Shown: positions 11,537 to 20,468 of the stretch, in pieces
Layout of the letters: each line of letters begins with the position of its first letter
Numbering within the stretch: position 1 is the stretch's first letter
NCBI GenBank assembly: GCA_030581615.1
Contig: JAKTTT010000070.1
Span: 43,494-107,493, forward strand
Source of the DNA: Alloascoidea africana
Taxonomy: Eukaryota; Ascomycota; Alloascoideomycetes; Alloascoideales; Alloascoideaceae
Reading direction: 5' to 3'
DNA length: 64,000 nt
The notes under the pieces: model-generated
Told to the model about the DNA's origin: nothing
The model's input: the letters and a program-made list of their open reading frames with translations, nothing else
The model's database searches: none
Program-made: the position numbers and the translations under genes

Positions 11537-13894
11537 ATGGGTCTCTTCATACAGTCACCATCCGTAGACAAAAAACAATCTCAGAATCAACGGTCAAATT
11601 CTCAGACTACAGTAGAAACAATTGTCAGCTTTCGAGACTATACAAGAGATCTGAACAGAAGAAGGATTCTCGATCCTACACCAATCGAGCCGCCAGAGTA
11701 TGACTCCCTCACCCGTGGATCGGCTCCGATACTCCCGAAATGCCCTGTTTTCCCCCGACGAGAAGAAACCTATGAAAAGCTACCCTCTTACACAACAACA
11801 GTTTACAAGTCGAGTATCTTACAGAGGAAGACTGAGCTCAGAGCACCTTATGACCCGTGCCATTCGCGGAACTGGAAGTGGTGCTTTATAGAGTTGAATA
11901 ACACGCAGCTGAACCTTTATAGCCTAGATTCACCGGCTGATACTCTTATAAATGCGAGTCTGAACTCTGACGGATCAATATCTACTTTCAATCCAACTGA
12001 TGACTTTAGCTGTCTTGGCGCTAGTCACTCCAATGACAATAACCTTGAGTGTGGAGATGAAAATGAAAATAGCGAGATCCAACCCCAGAATGGGTCCCTG
12101 CCTCGTGCTCCATCAACTTCAACAACTATTTTGAAGCGAGGGTTAAAATGGATCAATCGTAGTTCCAGATCAAGGCCTGCATCAATGGCCTCCAACATTA
12201 ACGCGAGCAATGCTGAAACGTCTGCTTCATCTTTTTTCTTACCACGGAATTCTTCTGTTGCCTCAATCAGATCTGCCGCTGGTCCCGATCTTGTTTCGTA
12301 CTGTGCACAGCAACAACCACGAACCCTTATCCGGTCCTACACTCTTCAATATGCAAAAATTGGCATCGCAAGAGATTACAGGAAAAAAAGGCATGTGTTG
12401 AGACTAAGAGTCGAGTCTGAACAATTTTTGCTCAACTTTGCAGAGCAGATAGACATGATTGACTGGTATAATTCTCTCTGTATTGGACGAGATGTCGCTT
12501 TAGCGCTGGAGGATAGATTGATGCCCAATTATATGACTATTCCAAGAAGACGGAGACGAAGACAGACAGCAAGACCAACGACTTCTTCGAGCAGGAATAC
12601 CAATAATAGAAATGCGAGCTCTGCTAATTCTAGCAACAATGTAGCGGCTCAAAGTATTTCCCAAGATGCCAAGGGCCATGCACGACGGCCTCTCAGTCTA
12701 AGTTTGCCGAGAAAGAACAGTAGTGCTTCGGATAACAAGCTTTGGAAAACTCATAGACAGAGCAGCTCACTGACGCCGGTCTCTCTAAGGCAAAGAATTT
12801 CACATATTCGGATGGGCAAAATGAATGGATCGAGCGCTAGTATATGTACAACAGCCAGCGCTATTGGCGATGATAGAGAGGGTGCCGAAAACTCAAGTAT
12901 TTCCGTTTCGAATCCTTCCCAAGGTCAAACCGGAACTTCCGATCCCGCTGAAGAATTCCCAAGTCTAGATAATGACCAAGTGGTTGAAGAAGAGGAGGAA
13001 GAAGAAGAAGAAGAAGAAGCACGAGATGAAGGCCAAATGGAAGAGGATTATGACGCAAATGTGATATTTGGCCTTGATCACAACCAATCCCAGTCTGGCA
13101 CAGACGACGACAGCTCTGATAATCATTTGATTGTAAATGAAAACTATAGTCTTACAGTTGGAAATGGATCAAGAGCTCATCCTCGTCGTGAAAGCCAGGC
13201 TATTGACCCCCGAACCCCAATGCAACGCGTATCATCTTCTCTAAGCTCAAACTCTAGTGCCAATTCAATGAGATCAAATAACACTTCCACAACCACTATT
13301 TCAGGTGCTTCTTCTACTACCCCTAACCAAACAGCTGATGGAGCGCCTAATGGGAACTCAGAATGTAAACATGGCAAAGACTCCAGGCCCAAAATACAGA
13401 TAATGAAGTCCGCTCAAGAAAGCAAACCAAACTCTTCCAACTCGAATTCACGATTGAACGAAACAACGAGAGAGAAGCCTGAATGGGCACCTGGACGGAG
13501 ACAGATCGCCATGCCCAGATTACTATACTATGCTGAACAATGTATCCCGTCTTTGTTAAACTCGGAACCCTGGGGTAGGCAACCCGTTGTTCGGTCATTT
13601 TCTGTGTCTGTTGAAGATATTGTGAACTCTAGCGAGAAGTACGCGAAGGAATGTATGGAAGAATTTATCAATATCCTTGGTTACTCGTCTCCGGGTTCTC
13701 CAACTGATGACAAGAACATAGAGAGACTTGACCAACAAAAGAAGTCAAATTCGATGTCTGATGCCCATCGACTTTCGCATTCAAATCCACTTCCTCGTTC
13801 TAATTCTAATTCTTACCCCCGATCGCCATCCTTCCAGTTCTGTCGAAAATATGCTCTTGCGAAGAACGGCAAGCTCATTCCTTGTGGCTTGTAA
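11537..13894 (+). CDS. PH-domain protein, YHR131C/YNL144C-like
   Basis: 785 residues starting at the ATG of 11537. A pleckstrin-homology fold is split by a low-complexity insert. The first part (NWKWCFIELNNTQLNLYSL) is at about 112-130. The second part, with HVLRLRVESEQFLLNFAEQI and then DMIDWYNSLCIGRDVA, is at about 285-320. The N-terminal ILPKCPVFPRREETYEKLPSY and the C-terminal block PEWAPGRRQIAMPRLLYYAEQ fit the fungal PH family that includes yeast YHR131C and YNL144C, whose function is poorly known. Ser/Asn-rich linkers and a run of Glu at about 480-500 separate the two conserved parts. Probable role: binding membrane phosphoinositide. The specific assignment is from memory of the family and is moderate. 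Confidence 0.75.
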   Translation: MGLFIQSPSVDKKQSQNQRSNSQTTVETIVSFRDYTRDLNRRRILDPTPIEPPEYDSLTRGSAPILPKCPVFPRREETYEKLPSYTTTVYKSSILQRKTELRAPYDPCHSRNWKWCFIELNNTQLNLYSLDSPADTLINASLNSDGSISTFNPTDDFSCLGASHSNDNNLECGDENENSEIQPQNGSLPRAPSTSTTILKRGLKWINRSSRSRPASMASNINASNAETSASSFFLPRNSSVASIRSAAGPDLVSYCAQQQPRTLIRSYTLQYAKIGIARDYRKKRHVLRLRVESEQFLLNFAEQIDMIDWYNSLCIGRDVALALEDRLMPNYMTIPRRRRRRQTARPTTSSSRNTNNRNASSANSSNNVAAQSISQDAKGHARRPLSLSLPRKNSSASDNKLWKTHRQSSSLTPVSLRQRISHIRMGKMNGSSASICTTASAIGDDREGAENSSISVSNPSQGQTGTSDPAEEFPSLDNDQVVEEEEEEEEEEEARDEGQMEEDYDANVIFGLDHNQSQSGTDDDSSDNHLIVNENYSLTVGNGSRAHPRRESQAIDPRTPMQRVSSSLSSNSSANSMRSNNTSTTTISGASSTTPNQTADGAPNGNSECKHGKDSRPKIQIMKSAQESKPNSSNSNSRLNETTREKPEWAPGRRQIAMPRLLYYAEQCIPSLLNSEPWGRQPVVRSFSVSVEDIVNSSEKYAKECMEEFINILGYSSPGSPTDDKNIERLDQQKKSNSMSDAHRLSHSNPLPRSNSNSYPRSPSFQFCRKYALAKNGKLIPCGL

Positions 13895-14234
13895 TTAAGA
13901 ATGGTTACAAAGCCGCCACTTGGAAACCAATAGTAGGCTAAGGTCAACTTAACTTGCTCTTCTGCCAGATCATTCCTTTAATTCACCCTCTTTACATCTC
14001 CAAAACCCCTACTCCTTCGCTTGCTGTCTGTGTTAATCTTTGTAATCATTTGCATAAAAGCAATCTCATATAGTTGTCATTGTTTAATTCATCTCTATGA
14101 CTGATGTGGACAAAAGTGAATGAATCCTAAACTTTAGATTAGAATAGCTAGTTTACCCTACGCGTTCTTTTTTAGTCGAGCTTATTTTTGGCTTAGTGCA
14201 TTTACTCTTTGCTGAAGCTAGTGAACTTTGACTC
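13895..14234. other. Short intergenic spacer
   Basis: 3' end of the PH-domain gene and promoter of the alkyltransferase-like gene; nothing else seen. Confidence 0.7.
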
Positions 14235-14767
14235 ATGAGAGGACCATCCGAGGAATCAATCACTTTCCACTATTCAGTCTACTTTTTGGCACAACAGATA
14301 CCGTATGGCCATGTAACAACATATGGCAAGTAAACGCTGTAGAATTGGTACCCTGAAGATCTCCATGAGAATCGAGTCTTGGAGTGCCACTCTTTCTCCG
14401 ATTATTAACCTCTGTTCTTTTCAATTCAGGCCACATTGCTCGACTTTTGGGTGCACCGAGCAACTCAAGACAGGTAGGATATGCTCTGAAGCATCTCCCA
14501 CGGGATGTCCAAGATAATCAAGCTACCGCTCCTGAAACACCTGCGGGAGAATCGCAACCGCCTCGGTTACACACAGGCAATGTGCCCTGGTGGAGGGTCA
14601 TTTCGTCACAGGGCAAAATATCAAAGCGAGAGTACAGTACTGGCGAAGTGATGCAAGCGGATAGGCTTCGTAACGAGGGCGTTGCTGTTAGCGACTCACA
14701 TAGAGTTGACTTGGATGAGTTTGGCTGGTTCCCAGAGGAGGTTGGCGATTTTGATGTTGGCAATTAA
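14235..14767 (+). CDS. Alkyltransferase-like DNA-repair protein (ATL), 2 exons with GC-AG intron
   Basis: 142 residues. Exons are 14235-14325 and 14430-14767. The 104-nt intron begins GCAAGT (GC donor), has a TTAAC branch site and ends TTCAG. Splicing restores IPYGHVTTYG-HIARLLGAPS, exactly the MGMT DNA-binding fold also seen in fission yeast Atl1. ATL proteins bind O6-alkylguanine and hand it to nucleotide excision repair without removing the alkyl group. The methyltransferase motif PCHRV is here PWWRV (Trp84 in place of the reactive Cys), so this is an ATL and not an active MGMT. Arg44 in NSRQVGYALKH matches the base-flipping Arg finger. About 25 extra Pro/Gln/Thr-rich residues lie between KHLP and VPWWRV. 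Confidence 0.88.
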
Positions 14768-14875
14768 TCTACTGTTAGTGGAGCATGGGACTGTAAATTA
14801 GTCCTCTCGCTTCAACCACATCAAGTCATAAAAAATACATCAAACAAACAGAGTCTTGTTGATCCATACCAGGGC

Positions 14876-15960
14876 ATGATTCGTCCTAATAGAAATGTTG
14901 ATACTGCTACCACTGGATCCCTTTTTAGCATCCCTGAAGCCATCGAGGACCAGCCCTTCAAGGCACGCCGCCCGGCCACTGTGTCCACACATATCCAGCC
15001 TTCTTCCTCACCATCGGCATTCACAGCTCCACCGTCTAATCAGCCAAAAATAAGAACCAGCAGTTTTCAGCGGATTATCCCAAAGCTGAAAACAGTTTAT
15101 GCCGATGCGTATCTTCGATTATGGCAGGAGGGCAGAGATCACAATGGAGTTCCTATTCAAAAACACAAAAGCTTGCTTTATGGTGAGATGATTAAAGTGC
15201 TCAGACCTATAGACCCAACCATCACCATCGCGATGATAAAAAGATATGAAGACGAGGTAAGTTTGTTCTCCAATATTTTCTCTTGTTTACGATATAGTGC
15301 TGATAGAGTCTTAGTTGTTTCAAAATTGGAAGGTTTTCCGAAAACTATATAAATTAAAGGGACAGACGATAAAAGAAGGCAAATTTCAACTTTCCGAGTA
15401 TACATGGAGACAATATGAATCAGATGTAAGTCTAGTTTGAACACAAGCTCGCAATTTTTGGCTATAATTATAACCATTAACTTTATAAGCAATTCACTGT
15501 TTCATTCCTTTTTTTCAAAAACCGCAATATAGAGATCTACCAAACACTGGATCCTGTATTTTCAGATCCAGAATTTCACCAGCGGTCCTCAAGAAACACA
15601 ATAGATTGGCTTATGAAGCCACTTGACATTACACCTACTCCCCATACTCTCTCTGCCGATTACAGAAACATCGACAGAGAAGCGGGGATTACATTTCAAA
15701 CTTTTGCTAAAAGCCCGTTGGAGGCCCAGAAACGACAGGAGGACTTTGAATTTGACAAGACTTTTAACGAGTCAGTAATGGACCTGAAAACCTTCATAAC
15801 GCTTGGGTTTGATGTTAATGTTGAAATGGAAATGTTGGATCTGCAAGGCAGGAAACGACTCTTACGGAGCCTTGAATATCTGGAGGTCATGAGATATTTT
15901 GAATGCGATGAGACAAAGGTAAATCGGTTTTTAAAGAAAAGATTAAAGAAGTTGCTTTAG
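14876..15960 (+). CDS. Uncharacterised protein, 3 exons
   Basis: No family recognised. The best model is 14876-15256, 15315-15425 and 15490-15960, all joins in phase 0, giving 320 residues. Intron 1 (58 nt) is GTAAGT to CTTAG. Intron 2 (64 nt) is GTAAGT to ATAAG, directly after a CATTAAC branch site. An alternative acceptor for intron 2 at 15534 also keeps the frame and removes 15 residues. Residues 1-60 are Pro/Ser-rich and disordered-looking. About residues 60-165 are Lys-, Tyr- and Trp-rich and probably helical (KLYKLKGQTIKEGKFQLSEY). The C-terminus is charged, probably helical, and ends RFLKKRLKKLL. No membrane segment or signal peptide is seen. It starts 108 nt after the ATL gene on the same strand. 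A nuclear role is only a guess from the basic tail. Confidence 0.6.
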
Positions 15961-16008
15961 ACCATTCATAAGTCATTGGAGCTATCCTATACACTAGACT
16001 ACCTCTTG

Positions 16009-17781
16009 TCAATCCTTTAGCCGCTCCCATATCTGGATATAGCATTCACTTAAAAACATGAGTTCCTTTTGCACAGATTGTACAATAAGATCTTGAATCT
16101 GAAACCAATTTGAGCCGGCTTTATCATAGAGATAAACCTTCCAAACATGATTTGTAATTGTATCATCGATAATAACAGACTTGTAATCAGCAGAACCCGT
16201 TCCACCATTCCGATGACCTGAACCTGAACTTGAGCTCAAACTCGACGAAGTTACTCCTGCAGTCGAAGCAGAAGAAGCAGTCGATGAAGACGCAACATCA
16301 CGGAGCTCATGGGCAATGTTTGCGACGAGTCGGTAATGCGTGCCCTTTTGAGGCTTCTTATCTACAAGATATGGCGACATGTCCAATCTGTCAAGGGTTT
16401 CAACAGAGGGGAAAGTAATAACTGTTCTGTTAACCTCATCCACAAGACTATTTTCGTTAAACCGCCGAATGTGGAATATGAGATACGGTGGGAGTGTGAC
16501 CAATTGGTATCGGTTTATTGAAGTTGCTGTATCGTGTACCTTTTCCCCGTTGTATTTCGCAAGCAGTGAAAGAAATGAAACTTGAGATATGCTATCGCTA
16601 TTTTCAGACTTGAACAAAGGAATATCTGGGAGATCCAAGGAGAGGCACAAGAATGGCATCGTCTTAACGGACGTGTGGGTTTCCACTTTATTATTCACAA
16701 TCTTTTGTGTCATTACTTCAAGCTTACCTTGGAAGATCGAGTGCAGAAAGCTTGACATTGGTTTTGTCCTTGAGCCTCCAAGAGCAAGATGCATCACGTT
16801 CAGGAACCACATTAGAAACAAGAATGGATCTGATTGTGTTATTAATGAGAACTTCTTATTCGAGTAAAAAGAAACGTGTTGCAGGAGCTCGTGTGGTGAG
16901 ACGTGCGACTTGAAAGCTTTTGAGCTCCATAACTTGGAAACTAGGGTGCTAAATCTCTTTAATAGTTCTCTTGCGCTTGAATTTGAAACTCCTTTGGCCA
17001 GAAAACGCTCATAGTCTCTAGAAATGATAAAATTCCGGAGCGGTGTTATATGGGCAAGAGAATGTAATACTACATTGCTGTAATCGTTTTGTCGAATATT
17101 ATTCATCCCAATGAAGCCAGGTCTATATGGTCGATGGTTTAAATCGTAAGCCAAATCTGTCGACTTGTCTAGCATCTGGATCTGTTGTTTTGTGTATGTC
17201 GGATTGACCTGGTACTTTATGTCATTCAATGCATGCGCTTCTACCTCATATCCCTCTGGTAGAACATAAATCTTGAGCGTTGTAAGATTTATAAAAACAT
17301 GGTGAGACTCGTCCACAGAATGAAGGTAAGCATAAGAAGTTTTACCTCGGCCTTGGAGATATCGTCCGCACTGAAGACAGGCATAAATGTTCGTACTAGC
17401 AAGACTTATCGAACACAGCTTTTCAAAATCAAAGTCGAGGCGGGTTCGGTCCACTGTTTCTAAATAGAGGTTTTGCAACTGAGATGGTTCTTCCTCTTCT
17501 ACTTGCAATTCGTGGTCCTCGCCATCCGAAATGCCGTTCTCAACATTAGCTCCTCCATCTGCGTTGTCCAAACTCAGCTGATGTCTCGGTAAAGTTCTTT
17601 GTCGTTTCTGAGCCCGTTCATTGTTGTCACCATTTTCCCTATCTACTGCTGTTGTCATCGCTTTTCCACTAGTATCGTACCCTACTCGCAGAAATTCTTG
17701 AGAAGGTTGGCGTTCGGGTGTTGTTAATGAAACAGGGTGTGAGGATGTTACTTTTGGCCATATTATTTTGGTACGGCTCAT
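16009..17781 (-). CDS. SAD1: SAD1/USP39-like pre-mRNA splicing factor (inactive ubiquitin protease fold)
   Basis: 590 residues. Members of this family act in U4/U6.U5 tri-snRNP assembly and splicing. After an acidic, disordered N-terminus comes a zf-UBP domain at about 120-185 (Cys123, Cys135, Cys138, His154, His160). The USP-like domain runs from about 220 to 585. The Cys box reads GMNNIRQNDYSNVV, so the position of the catalytic Cys is Asp233, the hallmark of Usp39/Sad1 pseudoproteases. SLAHITPLRNFI and LPPYLIFHIRRFNEN match the family. A Ser/Ala/Thr/Gly run at about 515-545 is a low-complexity insertion. Its ATG is only 38 bp from the ATG of the divergent prolidase gene, so the two share a promoter region. 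Presence of a splicing factor fits the intron-rich genes nearby. Confidence 0.9.
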   Translation of the reverse strand: MSRTKIIWPKVTSSHPVSLTTPERQPSQEFLRVGYDTSGKAMTTAVDRENGDNNERAQKRQRTLPRHQLSLDNADGGANVENGISDGEDHELQVEEEEPSQLQNLYLETVDRTRLDFDFEKLCSISLASTNIYACLQCGRYLQGRGKTSYAYLHSVDESHHVFINLTTLKIYVLPEGYEVEAHALNDIKYQVNPTYTKQQIQMLDKSTDLAYDLNHRPYRPGFIGMNNIRQNDYSNVVLHSLAHITPLRNFIISRDYERFLAKGVSNSSARELLKRFSTLVSKLWSSKAFKSHVSPHELLQHVSFYSNKKFSLITQSDPFLFLMWFLNVMHLALGGSRTKPMSSFLHSIFQGKLEVMTQKIVNNKVETHTSVKTMPFLCLSLDLPDIPLFKSENSDSISQVSFLSLLAKYNGEKVHDTATSINRYQLVTLPPYLIFHIRRFNENSLVDEVNRTVITFPSVETLDRLDMSPYLVDKKPQKGTHYRLVANIAHELRDVASSSTASSASTAGVTSSSLSSSSGSGHRNGGTGSADYKSVIIDDTITNHVWKVYLYDKAGSNWFQIQDLIVQSVQKELMFLSECYIQIWERLKD

Positions 17782-17819
17782 CTCGACAAATCAAACTGGT
17801 ACAGACAATATTCAATATC

Positions 17820-19235
17820 ATGAGCCAACAAACTTACGAAATCTTGGATGGCAAGTACCCAGCAAAGAACCATGCTCGCAAAGTCGTTTCAAATTGGCGA
17901 GAATTGGCCAAGTCAAAAACTGGCGATGGAGATTTTGATTTGAAGATAGATTCTGCTGTTATCTACTCAAAGGGGGAGTCTCTTGTCTACTATCCTTACT
18001 GCGATCAGACAATGCCTTTTCGACAGGACAGATATTTTTTTTATTTGACAGGTGTGAACATTCCGGATTCTCATGTTACGTACAATATTGGAAAGGACAA
18101 ATTGACCTTGTTTTTGCCTCCTGTGGACCCCGATGACGTAGTTTGGAGTGGTCTCCCGTTGACGTTAGAAGAAGCACTGGAAAAGTTTGACGTTGACGAG
18201 GTTAAATATTCAAATGACTTGAGTGCAGAGACAACCGGAGGAAATGTCATTGCTATTGAGAGTTACAAGGGAGTCACTACAATAGCAGATGAGAATTCCC
18301 AGAAATTGTTGTTGGAGGCCTTTGATGAAGCCAGAATGATTAAAGACGAATTCGAGATTGCTCTTATCAGGAAGGCAAATGACATTAGTTTCAAGGCACA
18401 TATGCAGGTTATGGCAACAACTCTCACGAAGAAAAAGAAAAACGAGACCGAGGTTCATGGCGAATTTATCTATCACTGCATCTCTGAGGGTGCAAAAAGC
18501 CAGGCTTATGACAGCATTTGTGGTTCTGGCCATAACTGTTCGACGCTCCACTATGTCAAAAATGATGATTCATTGGAGGGCAAGCAGCTCGTATTGATCG
18601 ATGCCGGTGCTGAATGGCAGAACTACGCATCCGATGTTACGAGAACGTTTCCTATTGACGGCGTATGGACCCCAGAGGCAAAAACTATCTATAATATTGT
18701 CTTGGATATGAATTTGCGTACTATGGCTGGCATCAAAGAAGGCGTCCTATGGGATGATCTCCATTTGCTAGCCCACGATATTTTAGTGGAGAACTTTTTA
18801 AAGTTGAACATTTTCAAATCTCAGTTTTCAAAAGAAGAGATCCTAGAGTCTCGTGTCTCTGCTATTTTTTTGCCGCATGGTTTAGGACATATGCTCGGTA
18901 TGAACACGCACGATACTGGTGGTCGTGCCAACTATGACGATCCAGATGCCCTTTACCGTTATCTTAGGATCAGAAGAACACTGCTTGAAGGCATGATTGT
19001 GACTATTGAGCCTGGCATTTACTTTTCCCAATTTGTCCTAGACCATTTCTTAGAAGATAAGGAAAAGGACTATGGCAAGTATATCAATTTTGACATTTTG
19101 AAAAAGTATTGGGACGTTGGTGGAGTACGTATAGAGGATGATGTCTTAGTTCTCAAGGATGGATTTGAAAATTTGACAAACGTTCCAAAGGATGCAGACG
19201 AGATTGCGAGAATTGTGAGAGAGGGGACCTACTAG
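17820..19235 (+). CDS. Xaa-Pro dipeptidase (prolidase), M24 metallopeptidase
   Basis: 471 residues from the ATG at 17820 (MSQQTYEIL). The open frame extends to 17718 upstream, but that part overlaps the divergent SAD1 coding region and is not conserved-looking. N-terminal domain at about 1-180 with MPFRQDRYFFYLTG, typical of fungal prolidases; catalytic pita-bread domain at about 200-460. Metal ligands are visible in order: Asp in LIDAGAE, Asp in SDVTRTFP, His in LPHGLGHMLG, Glu in TIEPGIYF and Glu in VRIEDDV. It cleaves dipeptides with C-terminal proline, probably in the cytosol (no targeting sequence). Closest type: fungal PepP / yeast YFR006W. The shared 38-bp gap with SAD1 suggests a bidirectional promoter. 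Confidence 0.92.
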   Translation: MSQQTYEILDGKYPAKNHARKVVSNWRELAKSKTGDGDFDLKIDSAVIYSKGESLVYYPYCDQTMPFRQDRYFFYLTGVNIPDSHVTYNIGKDKLTLFLPPVDPDDVVWSGLPLTLEEALEKFDVDEVKYSNDLSAETTGGNVIAIESYKGVTTIADENSQKLLLEAFDEARMIKDEFEIALIRKANDISFKAHMQVMATTLTKKKKNETEVHGEFIYHCISEGAKSQAYDSICGSGHNCSTLHYVKNDDSLEGKQLVLIDAGAEWQNYASDVTRTFPIDGVWTPEAKTIYNIVLDMNLRTMAGIKEGVLWDDLHLLAHDILVENFLKLNIFKSQFSKEEILESRVSAIFLPHGLGHMLGMNTHDTGGRANYDDPDALYRYLRIRRTLLEGMIVTIEPGIYFSQFVLDHFLEDKEKDYGKYINFDILKKYWDVGGVRIEDDVLVLKDGFENLTNVPKDADEIARIVREGTY

Positions 19236-20468
19236 AAAACATTCGTAATGATACACATTAACCTCATTATTGCTCATTTGTAAGTTTCCGAAGATTTTTA
19301 TCCCCTATTCATGTTTCTTTGCAATTGTAGCTGACCATGACGAGTGTGAGACATCTGAAGCCCTTTGAATAGAGGGTCTGCTGCCAGGGTGTAGGTTACA
19401 CAGACTTACGTTTAGTGAAACTACTAGAAATTACGTAGAAATTTCATTCAAATGCTAACGGCATTGTAAAAATGTGCCTATTCTAAATACCCCGATTAGA
19501 TTTGATCTGAAAGAAGGCGACTTATCACGAGGAATTTAGTTTTATCTCTTTCCTTCAACAATTTTGGGTTTTTGTATTTCCAACACTGTTGAACTGATAG
19601 AAAATCGATATGGGGTAATACCGTCGATTGCCGAAAGACTAATAATATCCGATCGAGGAAGACAACAACTATTTTTCACTCAAACTAGACGGATAGTAGA
19701 TAATTCTTATACTGTTAATGGACCATTATACAGCCCATCCACTTTGCATTTAGAAAACTCTGATACCCTTCCGTGTGTTTGTATTTTGTACTTACTGCTT
19801 TGTTTGTTGTCAGCTCTAAAGAGTTTAAGGTTTTGAAGGTAGAGGACTCATGTGTGTGTGTGTGTGTCTCGATTATTGAAAAGGGTTTAAAAGGGTCTCC
19901 TATTGTGATTCTCCATTCCTGTTTCTTTGAGGGAATTTTTTCAACTCAGTTTATCCTCATAAGACTTGCTTTCATGTTTTAGTTCTTTTTGTAAAGTATT
20001 GGTGAGCTATCAAAGCATCGGGGCCAACTTGTCAAAGTTGTGAAGTCTTATTGAGCTTCATATGTTGGAAAACTTCATGCAATATTTATCTTTATTCTTG
20101 TAGTAATGCTCTTGAATTCAGCAGCTTCCTCGGAAAAACCAAAAAAACAAGCCTTTAAGTTGTAAATCCTATCTGCTTAGATGACCGTTTTTACTTTAGA
20201 GAGTGCCAAGAAAACTCAATTAAGCTGGGGATACGCCCTCTTTTGAGGTAAAGGTAAATATAGTTACAATTATTCCTGCATGTTGTATCATCGCAGGGAC
20301 ACATTCGGAATATGTTCTCAGTAATTGCCGTGCGATCAATTCACTGATAAGACTTAACATTCTTCATGATATGGAAACAGTCCCAGTTAAATTGAATCGT
20401 GTTCGCTACAGAAAAGAAGCAGCTTATCTGAAAACACGAGCCCTAGCCGTTGGGAATCATTACTATCA
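19236..20468. other. Intergenic, promoter of carboxypeptidase Y
   Basis: No gene seen. A (TG)n run lies at about 19850-19866. Confidence 0.65.
19850..19866. repeat. (TG)n microsatellite
   Basis: About eight TG dinucleotides in a row. Confidence 0.8.

Noticed and set aside
17718-17819. Upstream extension of the prolidase frame
   Set aside because: It overlaps the divergent SAD1 coding sequence, and the family N-terminus fits the ATG at 17820.
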